NCBI RefSeq assembly: GCF_003057875.1
Contig: NZ_PYXZ01000007.1
Coordinates: 7,999-71,998, forward strand
Source of the DNA: Nocardioides currus
Lineage (GTDB): Bacteria > Actinomycetota > Actinomycetes > Propionibacteriales > Nocardioidaceae
DNA length: 64,000 nucleotides
Reading direction: 5' to 3'
Part shown: positions 53,340 to 62,861 of the stretch, piece by piece
Numbering within the stretch: position 1 is the stretch's first letter
Layout of the letters: every line of letters starts with the position of its first letter
Made by a program: the position numbers and the translations under genes
The notes under the pieces: generated by a model
What the model was told of the DNA's origin: nothing
What the model saw: the letters and a program-made list of their open reading frames with translations, nothing else
The model's database searches: none

Positions 53340-54293
53340 ATGCGCTTCAACCCGAAGGCAGACATCAGCGGTGGCCGCGTCGGCGACAGCGGCTCCGGGG
53401 GCGGTGGCGGCATGGGCGGCGGCGGGATGCGCATCCCCATCCCCGGCGGCACCCGCGCCGGCGGCGGCATCGGCGGCCTCATCATCATCGTGCTGATCTT
53501 CGTCATCAACAGCTGCCTGGGCGGGGGTGGCGGCACGGGCCTGCCGTCACCCGACAGCGGGATCGACGCCGGCTCCCAGACCGGCAACGCGCAGGGACTG
53601 CAGAAGGACAGCGAGCGCTACGCCAACTGCAAGACCGGCGAGGACGCCAACAACGACCCCGACTGCGCCCGCAAGGCCGTCGCCGTGTCGCTCGAGGACT
53701 ACTGGACCACCACCCTGCCCGAGCAGGCGGACGTGCAGTTCACCCCGGCGCAGATCATCACCTTCAGCGGCGGCGTCGACACCGGCTGCGGCCAGGCCAC
53801 CTCACAGGTCGGCCCGTTCTACTGCCCCGCCGACCAGCAGATCTACCTCGACACCACGTTCTTCGCCGACGTCCTGGAGGGCCAGCTCGGCGGGCAGGGT
53901 GGTGACTACGTCGAGCCCTACGTCCTCGGCCACGAGTTCGGCCACCACATCCAGAACCTCCTCGGCACCATGAACCAGGTCCGCACCCAGAAGGGCCCCG
54001 ACTCGGACGCGGTCCGCCTCGAGCTCCAGGCCGACTGCTACGCCGGGATGTGGACCAAGGACGCCAGCGACGGCGACGGTATCTTCCTCGACCTCGACCA
54101 GGGCGACATCGACGAGGCCCTCGACGCCGCCAAGACCGTCGGCGACGACCGCATCCAGCAGCAGTCGGGGCAGCGGGTCAACCCCGAGGGCTGGACGCAC
54201 GGCTCGTCCGAGCAGCGCCAGCGCTGGTTCGGCATCGGGTTCGACCAGGGCACCCTCGAGGCCTGCGACACCTTCTCGGCCAGCGAGCTCTGA
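53340..54293 (+). CDS. ypfJ: YpfJ-type neutral zinc metallopeptidase
   Basis: The 317-residue protein has a Gly-rich N-terminus, one membrane helix (about 43-58), a small linker and a peptidase domain with HEFGHHIQNLLG (zinc ligands and catalytic Glu) and LELQADCYAGMW further on. The N-terminus faces the cytosol and the peptidase lies outside. Substrate unknown. The ATG at 53340 has GGAAGGGG upstream. Directly in front lies a short gene that duplicates its first 60 residues. Confidence 0.93.
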   Translation: MRFNPKADISGGRVGDSGSGGGGGMGGGGMRIPIPGGTRAGGGIGGLIIIVLIFVINSCLGGGGGTGLPSPDSGIDAGSQTGNAQGLQKDSERYANCKTGEDANNDPDCARKAVAVSLEDYWTTTLPEQADVQFTPAQIITFSGGVDTGCGQATSQVGPFYCPADQQIYLDTTFFADVLEGQLGGQGGDYVEPYVLGHEFGHHIQNLLGTMNQVRTQKGPDSDAVRLELQADCYAGMWTKDASDGDGIFLDLDQGDIDEALDAAKTVGDDRIQQQSGQRVNPEGWTHGSSEQRQRWFGIGFDQGTLEACDTFSASEL

Positions 54294-54311
54294 CGCCGGG
54301 CCGACACGCGC

Positions 54312-55214
54312 TCAGCCGAGCAGCGCCTCGATCTGCGCCGCCTGGCGCTGCATGGCGTGGACGTACGGCGCCACGCTGGGGTGGGAGTACTTCCCGGCCA
54401 GCGCACCCTCGCCGTCGGCGACCCGGCGCAGCGCCCAGTCGAGCCGGCTCAGCGAGGTGTAGACGGCCGTCGTCCTCGCGCCGGCCGCAGCGACGGGTGC
54501 GAGGTCGGGATCGGCCAGCCCCTCGACGTACGCCGCGAGGAGGGGCTCGAAGTCCTCGCGGGTCGCGAGCGCCCACAACCCGAGGTCGTGGCCCACGGCA
54601 CCGGTGCCCAGGGAGCTCCAGTCGATCGCCACGACCTCGTCGCCGGCGCGACCGCGCAGGTTGGCCGGCGTCGGGTCGCCGTGCTGGAGCACCTGGGGCG
54701 CAGTGTCCAGGGCGTCGAGGTGCCGCCCGCGCTGGCGCCAGAGGTGGTCGGCGACGTCGGCGAGCGTGGTGCGCGCGAGGGTGGTCCAGCCGCCGCGCCG
54801 CTCGGTGCGCGCGAGGCGCTCGCGCAGCTGCCCACGCGCCAGCCAGGGCTCCTCGGGCACCGGCGTCCGGGCGAACCGGCCGAGCGCCCGGGCCGCGAAC
54901 AGCCCCGGGTTGTCCACCTCCGCGACCACCTCCTGCACGAGGGTGGTGCCCTCCTCGTCCTGGTCGACCCGCACCGTCACCGGACCACGGAGACCGGGCG
55001 TCTGCGCGACCAGGCCGTGCAGCGCGACCTGCGGCTCGCGCTCCCACCAGGCGAACGAGCGCCAGTCGGACAGCTCCGGCTCGTCGCCGTCGACCGGCCC
55101 GCGCAGCCGTTTGACGACGACCTCACGACCGGTCTCGGTGGCCAGCCACACGCCGACGACGGACGGGCTGGCGCCTGCGGGCAGCCGCTGCCAACCGGGT
55201 TCGGGCTGCCACAT
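54312..55214 (-). CDS. aminoglycoside-phosphotransferase-fold protein
   Basis: The 300-residue product has the APH fold: VVVKRLRG with the ATP-binding Lys, and the catalytic loop VLQHGDPTPANLRGR followed by VAIDWSSLGTG, the HGD..N and D pair of APH enzymes. The family phosphorylates antibiotics, choline, homoserine or fructosamine; most chromosomal copies are not resistance genes. TAGCGT stands seven bases before the ATG. It precedes YpfJ on the opposite strand (convergent). Confidence 0.85.
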   Translation of the reverse strand: MWQPEPGWQRLPAGASPSVVGVWLATETGREVVVKRLRGPVDGDEPELSDWRSFAWWEREPQVALHGLVAQTPGLRGPVTVRVDQDEEGTTLVQEVVAEVDNPGLFAARALGRFARTPVPEEPWLARGQLRERLARTERRGGWTTLARTTLADVADHLWRQRGRHLDALDTAPQVLQHGDPTPANLRGRAGDEVVAIDWSSLGTGAVGHDLGLWALATREDFEPLLAAYVEGLADPDLAPVAAAGARTTAVYTSLSRLDWALRRVADGEGALAGKYSHPSVAPYVHAMQRQAAQIEALLG

Positions 55215-55221
55215 GGGGCTG

Positions 55222-55227
55222 ACGCTA
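55222..55227 (-). promoter_or_regulatory. -10 element of the APH-fold gene
   Basis: TAGCGT on the minus strand stands seven bases before the ATG at 55214. It lies right at the 3' end of the ABC-2 permease gene. Confidence 0.45.
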
Positions 55228-56786
55228 GCCGATGTCGCGGCTCCGGAAGCGCAACCAGGCGGCCACCAGCGCCAGGCCCGCCAGGGCGGTCATCGCCAGC
55301 TCGGGGCGCCACGTGACGGCCTCGACGGGATACTTCGGCACGTGGGAGTACGGCGACAGGCCGACCACCCAGTCGGGGAGCCGCAGGCTCTCCCCCACCT
55401 GGCCGAGCGTGACGAACACCGCCAGCAGCCCCCAGCCGGCGATCGCCCACCGGCTGCGGAGCGTGAGCAGGACCAGGCCGAGGGCGAGGACGAGCCACGT
55501 CGCCGGCGCCTGCACCAGAGATGCGCCCACCGCGGCGAGACCGTCGCCGCGACCGAGCGCGGTGGCGAGCCCGGCGACGAGCAGCAGCCAGGTGGTGCCG
55601 AGGATCGCGAGCGCGCCCACCGCGAGCAGGAGCCGGTCGCGCGAGGTGGCGGTGGCCAGCACCGTCTCGCTGCGCCCGTCGTGCTCGTCGCCGGCGGCGC
55701 GGGTGATGATCGCGATCCCGAAGCAGGTGATCACGACCGCCACGACAGAGGTGATCGCGGCGAGCAGGGCGTCCTGCACGCCACCGATGCCGCCCATCGC
55801 CTCGATCACCGCCCGGGCGCCGTCGGAGTCCAGCATCGAGCCGATGCTGGGGATGATCGATCCCATCAGCACGCCCATCACGCCGATGCCGACCGTCCAG
55901 CCGACGACCGCCGTGCGCTGGGTGCGCCACGCGAGCGTCACCGCGTCGCGCAGCCGGGGCGAGCCGGTCGCCGGACCCGGCCGGTCGGGCAGCAGTCCCG
56001 CACCGAGGTCGCGGCGGCGCCGCAGGCCGAGCGCGACCGCAACGAGCACCCCGGCGAGCAGCGGGTGGAGCAGGAGCACCCAGGCCCGTGGCGAGGACCA
56101 GGCGCTGAGCTGGGTGCCCCACCCGAACGGGCTCAGCCAGCTCAGCCAGGTCACCGACGTGTCCCCCACCGCCCGGAGGAGGTACGCCGCACCGATGATC
56201 GCGGACGCCAGGAACCCGACGGCGCGCGCACTGCTCGAGACCTGGGCGGCGAGCAGCGCAACCGCCGACCCGACCAGTCCGATGCCCGTCCACGACGCAC
56301 CGAACAGGACCGAGCCCGCGACCGGCAGGCCGCTCGCGACGTCGGCGGCAGCAGCCAGCACCCCGATCGCCACGCACGCCAGGCCCGCCTCGAGCACCGC
56401 CGCGGCCACGGGGGCGTCAGGCCCGACGGCGGTCGCGCCGACGAGCTCCGCGCGACCGGTCTCCTCCTCGACCCGGGTGTGGCGACGCACCAGCACGACA
56501 CCGAGGAAGGCCACGAACGCGGCGTACAGCACGGTCATCTTCGTCATCGCGAGCTCGCCGAGGCTGGTGACGTCGAGGACGGGACCGTAGAGCGCGACGA
56601 TCGCGGGGCTGGCGTTGATCGCCTCGGCCGCGGCGACCTGCTCGCGGGTGTCGGAGTAGAGGCTCGCCGTGCCCGCCGCGCTGGCGACGACGGTGAGCGT
56701 CAGGACGCCGAGCCACGCGCCGATGAGCACGCGGTCGCGGCGCAGCTCGAAGCGGACGAGCAGCCAGGTGCCGTGCAGGCGCTCGG

Positions 56787-56790
<4 letters not shown>
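55225..56790 (-). CDS. ABC-2 exporter permease, 12-helix type
   Basis: The 521-residue protein has about 12 membrane helices in two similar halves ([13 protein letters not shown] at the start; [25 protein letters not shown] in the middle). This is the fused permease that pairs with DrrA/NatA-type ATPases in actinobacterial polyketide or lipid exporters. Its GTG or ATG start overlaps the ATPase stop by four bases. The exported compound is not known. Confidence 0.88.
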
Positions 56791-57677
<887 letters not shown>

Positions 57678-57684
57678 GCCTCCG

Positions 57685-57690
57685 ACTCTA
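57685..57690 (-). promoter_or_regulatory. -10 element of the ABC-2 exporter operon
   Basis: TAGAGT on the minus strand stands seven bases before the GTG at 57677. Confidence 0.5.
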
Positions 57691-57701
57691 GGCCCGTCAG
57701 G

Positions 57702-58304
57702 TCACGCGTTCGTGACGTCGACCGCGACGGCCTGGGCGTCGGCGATCGCCTGGTCCAGCACCGCGCGCCGCGGGTCGGGCACCGGCAACCAGGGCGCGAC
57801 CACGGACTGTCCGGCCAGGCGGGCGTCCGCCAGCACCTCGGTCACCGCCGCGTGGTCGCCGCCGGTCACGAGCGGTCCGGGGCGCAGGATCCGCGCGGCG
57901 TGGTCGGCCGCCGCCTCGTAGGCCTGCCGGGCCTGGTTGTCGCGGCGTCGCGCGAAGCGCTGCTGGCTCTGCCCGCCGGCCTTCGTGCGGCCCTGGACGT
58001 GGCGCTGGCCGATCTTGTGCTCGACCAGGTCGGGCCCGGCCAGACGTGCGACGGCGAAGCCGCCCTTGCGGACCAGCAGCACGCCCCACTCCCCCGGCGT
58101 CCGCACGGCGGCGACGAACGCGCCGACCTCACCGATGCCGTCGTACGCCGCCGCGAACGGCAGCACCGCTCGGAAGTGTGATCCGTCGTCGGCGTCGCCG
58201 AGGAGCGCGCCGTCGCGGACCGTGAGCGACGTCGCTCCGTGCCGGCCGCCGAAGTTGCCGACCCAGCGGTCGAGTCGATGGGCCGGGACCAGGACGATCG
58301 CCAT
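57702..58304 (-). CDS. acVLRF1-type peptidyl-tRNA hydrolase/release factor
   Basis: The 200-residue product fits the actinobacterial Vms1-like release factor 1 family. An alpha/beta domain (WGVLLVRKGGFAVARLAG) leads to KIGQRHVQGRTKAGGQSQQRFARRRDNQA, which carries the release-factor-like GQSQQR loop (111-116) between basic residues. Vms1-type proteins cut the nascent chain from tRNA on stalled ribosomes. The gene starts two bases after the NYN gene stop, so the two are translated together, which supports a role in RNA or ribosome quality control. Confidence 0.85.
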   Translation of the reverse strand: MAIVLVPAHRLDRWVGNFGGRHGATSLTVRDGALLGDADDGSHFRAVLPFAAAYDGIGEVGAFVAAVRTPGEWGVLLVRKGGFAVARLAGPDLVEHKIGQRHVQGRTKAGGQSQQRFARRRDNQARQAYEAAADHAARILRPGPLVTGGDHAAVTEVLADARLAGQSVVAPWLPVPDPRRAVLDQAIADAQAVAVDVTNA

Positions 58305-58306
58305 GC

Positions 58307-58849
58307 TCAGAGGAAGTCGAGCGGATCGAACTCGTCGATCGGGATGACCCGGACGCGAGGCAGGGCCGAGTTGAACGCGCCGACGTCGTACTCCAGGTCG
58401 ATGATCCGCACGCCCGGCAGTCCCCGGAAGGCGGCGTTGACGAACTCGCCGAAGCCCACGACGCCGACCTGCCGTCGGCCGTCGCACAGCGCCGAGACCT
58501 GGTCGACGAAGTCGCCGTCGTGGCTGGCCAGGATGACGTCCGCGTCACGAGAGACCAGCGCCTCCGCGGTGCGCTGGATGGCGATGTCGACGATCTTGCC
58601 CGGCCCGCTCAGCGGCACCGGCTTGAAGCCGATGGCGATCAGGGCCTGCACGAAGGTGGTGGGCAGCTCGGTGCCGGCCGCCAGGAAGAACAGCCCGGTG
58701 ACGGGCTGGTCGAAGGCGCGCTCGCTCCACTCGAGCAGCCGGTCCCAGCGCGGCCGTTCCTCGGGCCGGGGACGACGGCCGAGGATCGAGCTGCCGAGGG
58801 TGGCGTCGATGTTCTCCCCGTCGATGAGGAGATAGGTCTGGCGCTCCAT
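58307..58849 (-). CDS. NYN-domain putative RNase
   Basis: The 180-residue protein has the NYN/PIN-like layout: YLLIDGENIDATLGSSIL with the first acidic residues, a central VDIAIQRTAEALVSRDADVILASHDGDFVDQVSAL and VGVVGFGEFVNAAF. The Asp pair in DGEN and ASHDGDF can hold the metal. Such domains cut RNA. The ATG overlaps the stop of the ASCH gene by one base (a GTG at 58852 overlaps by four), and the release-factor gene follows two bases after its stop. Confidence 0.88.
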   Translation of the reverse strand: MERQTYLLIDGENIDATLGSSILGRRPRPEERPRWDRLLEWSERAFDQPVTGLFFLAAGTELPTTFVQALIAIGFKPVPLSGPGKIVDIAIQRTAEALVSRDADVILASHDGDFVDQVSALCDGRRQVGVVGFGEFVNAAFRGLPGVRIIDLEYDVGAFNSALPRVRVIPIDEFDPLDFL

Positions 58850-59223
58850 CACTGCTCGTTCCGGTAGACCACGCGGAAGTGCTCGACGACCTCGTCGCCG
58901 ACCTCGACCTCCTCGACCTCGAGCAGGGCGACGGGATGGCCGGCGCCGTCGCAGAGGATCGACAGGGCACCCGCGACGGGCATCTCCGCGCCGTCCTCCT
59001 CGTAGGCCGCGGCTGGGGCGTGCGTCGCGATCGGCTCGCCGGCGTCGAGGCCGGCGACGAACGCGTCGGCCTCCTCCGGCGTCTCGCCGTAGGACCAGGC
59101 CGGGGGCCGGACCACCTCGAGGGTGGTGGGACCGAAGTAGGCCGGGGCCACGTTCAGCTTGGCGTGGAACCGGGCCAGCTCCCAGAAGCTGCCGATCTCG
59201 TCGCTACCGGTCTGCTCCGTCAT
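58849..59223 (-). CDS. ASCH-domain-like protein
   Basis: The 124-residue product resembles ASCH proteins: IGSFWELARFHAKLNVAPAYFG, PPAWSYGETPEEADAFVAGL, and GALSILCDGAGHPVALLEVEEVEVGDEVVEHFRVVYR. The usual Lys-Thr motif is replaced by EPIATHAP, so any nucleic-acid activity may be altered or the protein may be only a binder. Its own TAGGGT lies six bases before the ATG, and NYN and acVLRF1 genes follow without gaps, so it heads a three-gene operon. The assignment rests on overall pattern. Confidence 0.7.
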   Translation of the reverse strand: MTEQTGSDEIGSFWELARFHAKLNVAPAYFGPTTLEVVRPPAWSYGETPEEADAFVAGLDAGEPIATHAPAAAYEEDGAEMPVAGALSILCDGAGHPVALLEVEEVEVGDEVVEHFRVVYRNEQ

Positions 59224-59229
59224 GCCGCG

Positions 59230-59235
59230 ACCCTA
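59230..59235 (-). promoter_or_regulatory. -10 element of the ASCH-NYN-acVLRF1 operon
   Basis: TAGGGT on the minus strand stands six bases before the ATG at 59223, so the operon can be transcribed apart from the SUF genes upstream. Confidence 0.5.
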
Positions 59236-59268
59236 GCCGCTCCTCGCGAGCGCGGATCCGGGAGAGCC

Positions 59269-59634
59269 TCAGGCCTGGCGCGGTGGGAGCTGCGCGAGGG
59301 CGTCGCGCACCAGCGCCAGCCGGGCGGCCACGGCGACCTTGCCGCGGATCCCCTTGGCCGCGTCGCCCAGCGACTCCTGGACCGCCGCGAGCACCTGCGC
59401 GTCGGAGAACGACGGCCGGGTGCCCTCCGCGACCTCGTGGTCGGGCAGGGCGAGCAGGACCGGCAGCACCTGGCCGCCGACGGCGTCGAGCACCTGGTAC
59501 TGCTCGTGACGCGTCAGCGCAGCCCACGTCTCCTCGCGGTCCGCGCGGCGGCGTACGCCTCGACGTCGCGCGCCGGCCACCGTCTTGGCTGCGGCGGTCA
59601 CCGCGACAGTGAGCTCGTGCTCGGTGAAGCGCAC
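59269..59634 (-). CDS. hypothetical helical protein behind the SUF operon
   Basis: The 121-residue product is all-helical in look, with basic patches (GARRRGVRRRADREE) and LTRHEQYQVLDAVGGQVLPVLLALPDHEV. I do not recognise the family. The GTG at 59634 lies two bases after the stop of the SufT-like gene, so it is co-transcribed with the SUF genes and may help the pathway. A helical, basic protein could bind RNA or a partner. Confidence 0.65.
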   Translation of the reverse strand: MRFTEHELTVAVTAAAKTVAGARRRGVRRRADREETWAALTRHEQYQVLDAVGGQVLPVLLALPDHEVAEGTRPSFSDAQVLAAVQESLGDAAKGIRGKVAVAARLALVRDALAQLPPRQA

Positions 59635-59636
59635 GC

Positions 59637-60008
59637 TCAGACGTTGAAGCCGAGGGCGCGCAGCTGCTCGCGGCCGTCGTCGGTGATCTTGTCCGGGCCC
59701 CACGGCGGCATCCAGACCCAGTTGATCGCGACGTCGTTGACGATGCCCTCGAGGGCCGAGTTGGTCTGGTCCTGGATGACGTCGGTCAGCGGGCAGGCAG
59801 CGGAGGTGAGCGTCATGTCGAGCACGACGTTGCTGCCCTCGTCGAGGTGCACGTCGTAGACCAGTCCGAGGTCGACGACGTTGATGCCGAGCTCGGGGTC
59901 GACGACGTCCTTCATCGCCTCGGTCACGTCGTCGACGGTGACGGTCGAGCCGGCGCCGGTCGAGGTCGCCTCGGGGACGTCGGGCAGGTCGCTGTTGTCG
60001 ATGGTCAT
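59637..60008 (-). CDS. SufT-like (MIP18/DUF59) iron-sulfur assembly factor
   Basis: The 123-residue product has a variable N-terminus and then the MIP18 domain: VTEAMKDVVDPELGINVVDLGLVYDV, LDMTLTSAACPLTDVIQDQ with the conserved Cys, and WVWMPPWGPDKITDDGREQL. It helps load iron-sulfur clusters on targets. The ATG overlaps the sufU stop (ATGA), so it is part of the SUF operon. Confidence 0.9.
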   Translation of the reverse strand: MTIDNSDLPDVPEATSTGAGSTVTVDDVTEAMKDVVDPELGINVVDLGLVYDVHLDEGSNVVLDMTLTSAACPLTDVIQDQTNSALEGIVNDVAINWVWMPPWGPDKITDDGREQLRALGFNV

Positions 60009-60457
60009 GAGGTCTCCTTCGAGAGGGTCTGGGAGGTGGCGTCCTTGAACGCCATCCACGAGAGCAGGGCGCACTTCACACGCGCGGGGAACTTGGCCAC
60101 ACCGGCGAACGCGATGCCGTCCTCCAGGACGTCCTCGTCGGGCTCGACCTGGCCCTTGCCCTGCATGAGCTCGAGGAACGTCTGGTGGATCTGCATCGCC
60201 TCGTCGACCGGCTTGCCGATCAGGAGGTCGGTCATCACCGAGGTCGAGGCCTGCGAGATGGAGCAGCCCACGGCGTCGTACGACACGTCGTCCACGACAC
60301 CCTCGGACAGGTGCACCCGCAGGGTCACCTCGTCGCCGCAGGTGGGGTTGACGTGGTGCACCTCCGCCTCGAACGGGTCGCGCAGGCCCGCGTGGTGGGG
60401 GTGCTTGTAGTGGTCCAGGATGATCTCCTGGTAGAGCGAGTCGAGTGCGGCATCCAT
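60005..60457 (-). CDS. sufU: SufU iron-sulfur scaffold/sulfur-transfer protein
   Basis: The 150-residue protein has the zinc or cluster ligands Cys40 (PTCGD), Cys65 (VGCSIS) and Cys129 (RVKCALLSW) with the Asp of GDEVTL, as in SufU. It accepts sulfur from SufS by ligand swap and hands it to SufBCD. It lies three bases behind the sufS stop. Confidence 0.94.
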   Translation of the reverse strand: MDAALDSLYQEIILDHYKHPHHAGLRDPFEAEVHHVNPTCGDEVTLRVHLSEGVVDDVSYDAVGCSISQASTSVMTDLLIGKPVDEAMQIHQTFLELMQGKGQVEPDEDVLEDGIAFAGVAKFPARVKCALLSWMAFKDATSQTLSKETS

Positions 60458-60460
60458 GGA

Positions 60461-61717
60461 TCAGCCCACCTTGAAGTAGGAACGCGTGTAGTTCAGGCCC
60501 TCCACGAGCGCATCGATCTCGGCCGGCGTCGTGTAGAGGTAGGACGACATCCGGGTCGAGGCCTGCACGCCGAAGCGGGCGTGGGCGGGCTTGGCGCAGT
60601 GGTGACCGGCGCGAACGGCGACGCCGCGCGAGTCGAGGACCTGGGCGATGTCGTGCGGGTGGACGCCGTCGAGCTCGAAGGAGATCGCGCCTCCGCGCGA
60701 TGCGGCGTCGAGCGGTCCGAGCACCCGGACGCCGGGCACCGACGCGAGGCCCTCGAGCGCGTAGCCGGTGACGGCCTGCTCGTGCGCGTGGACGGCGTCG
60801 AGCCCGACGTGGTCGAGGTAGTCGACCGCGGCGCCGAGGCCGATGGCCTCGATGATCGGCGGGGTGCCGGCCTCGAACTTGTGCGGGATCCCGGCGTACG
60901 TCGAGCGCGCCATCGTCACGGTCTCGATCATCTCGCCGCCGCCGTGGAACGGGGGCAGCGCCTCGAGCACCTCACGACGACCCCACAGCACGCCGATCCC
61001 CGTGGGGCCGACGACCTTGTGGCCGGTGAAGACGAGCAGGTCGGCACCCGAGGCCACGACGTCGATCGGCAGCTGGGGCGCGGCCTGCGAGGCGTCGACG
61101 ACCACGACCGCGCCCACCTCGTGCGCGCGGGCCGCGATCTCGGCGACCGGGTTGATGGTGCCGAGCATGTTGGAGACCCAGGTCAGCGAGACGACCTTGG
61201 TGCGCTCGTTGATGAGCTCGTCGATGTTCGACAGGTCGAGGCGACCGTCGTCGGTGAGCCCGAACCAGCGCAGGGTCGCGCCCGTGCGCTCGGTGAGCAG
61301 CTGCCACGGCACGATGTTGGAGTGGTGCTCCATCTCGGTGATGACGACCTCGTCGCCCTCGCCGACCGACAGCTCGCCGCTCGCCCACGCGAACGTGTTG
61401 GCGACCAGGTTGAGCGCCTCGGTCGCGTTCTTGGTGAAGATGACCTCGTCGCGGCTCGGTGCCTTGATGAACGCGGCCACCCGGTCACGCGCCGCCTCGA
61501 ACGCCTCCGTCGACTCCGCGCCGAGCTGGTGCATGGCACGGGAGATGTTGGCGTTGTGGTGCTCGAGGTGGTCGACCATCGTGTCGATGACGACCTGCGG
61601 CTTCTGCGAGGTGTTGGCGCTGTCGAGGTAGACCAGCGGCAGGCCGCCTGCGAGCTGGCGCTCGAGGATCGGGAAGTCCTTGCGGATGATCTCGAGCTCC
61701 GGAAGCAGTCCTTCCAT
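60461..61717 (-). CDS. sufS: cysteine desulfurase SufS
   Basis: The 418-residue PLP enzyme has YLDSANTSQKP, ATEALNLVANTFAW, TEMEHHSN, FTGHKVVGPTG with Lys234 as the Schiff-base residue, and the mobile active-site Cys374 in AGHHCAKP. It takes sulfur from cysteine as a persulfide for the SUF scaffold. The ATG at 61717 is chosen; a GTG at 61720 is next to it. Confidence 0.95.
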   Translation of the reverse strand: MEGLLPELEIIRKDFPILERQLAGGLPLVYLDSANTSQKPQVVIDTMVDHLEHHNANISRAMHQLGAESTEAFEAARDRVAAFIKAPSRDEVIFTKNATEALNLVANTFAWASGELSVGEGDEVVITEMEHHSNIVPWQLLTERTGATLRWFGLTDDGRLDLSNIDELINERTKVVSLTWVSNMLGTINPVAEIAARAHEVGAVVVVDASQAAPQLPIDVVASGADLLVFTGHKVVGPTGIGVLWGRREVLEALPPFHGGGEMIETVTMARSTYAGIPHKFEAGTPPIIEAIGLGAAVDYLDHVGLDAVHAHEQAVTGYALEGLASVPGVRVLGPLDAASRGGAISFELDGVHPHDIAQVLDSRGVAVRAGHHCAKPAHARFGVQASTRMSSYLYTTPAEIDALVEGLNYTRSYFKVG

Positions 61718-61764
61718 CACGTGCCCACCTTCCTGGTGTCGTCGTCGATCGATGGCTGGGGCCG

Positions 61765-62525
<761 letters not shown>

Positions 62526-62529
<4 letters not shown>

Positions 62530-62861
62530 GAGGGGGTGACTCCATTCAGGGTGGTCTCGACGTCGACGTAGACGTCGGTGTCGCGGATCTCGACGGGGAA
62601 GGTGGCGACCGGCTCGGTCGCGGGGAACGTGGTGGGCTTGCCGGTGCGCAGGTCGAAGGTCGACCCGTGCAGCCAGCACTCGATGGTGCAGTTGGCGACG
62701 TCGCCCTCCGAGAGTGAGACGGCGGCGTGCGAGCAGAGGTCCTGCAGCGCGAAGACCTCGTCGCCGTCGCGGGCGACCGCGACCTCGAGGCCGTCGACGA
62801 GCACGCCGAGCGCCTCGTCAGCGGGCACCTCGTCGAGGGAGCAGACGCGGACGAAGGTCAC
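62526..62861 (-). CDS. Rieske-type ferredoxin of the SUF operon
   Basis: The 111-residue protein has the Rieske ligands CSHAAVSLSEG and CTIECWLHGSTFDLRTGKP (Cys-His pairs) in the small ferredoxin form. In actinobacteria such a gene normally stands between sufD and sufC. It may supply electrons for cluster assembly or repair. The GTG overlaps the sufD stop (GTGA) and its stop overlaps the sufC start. Confidence 0.93.
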
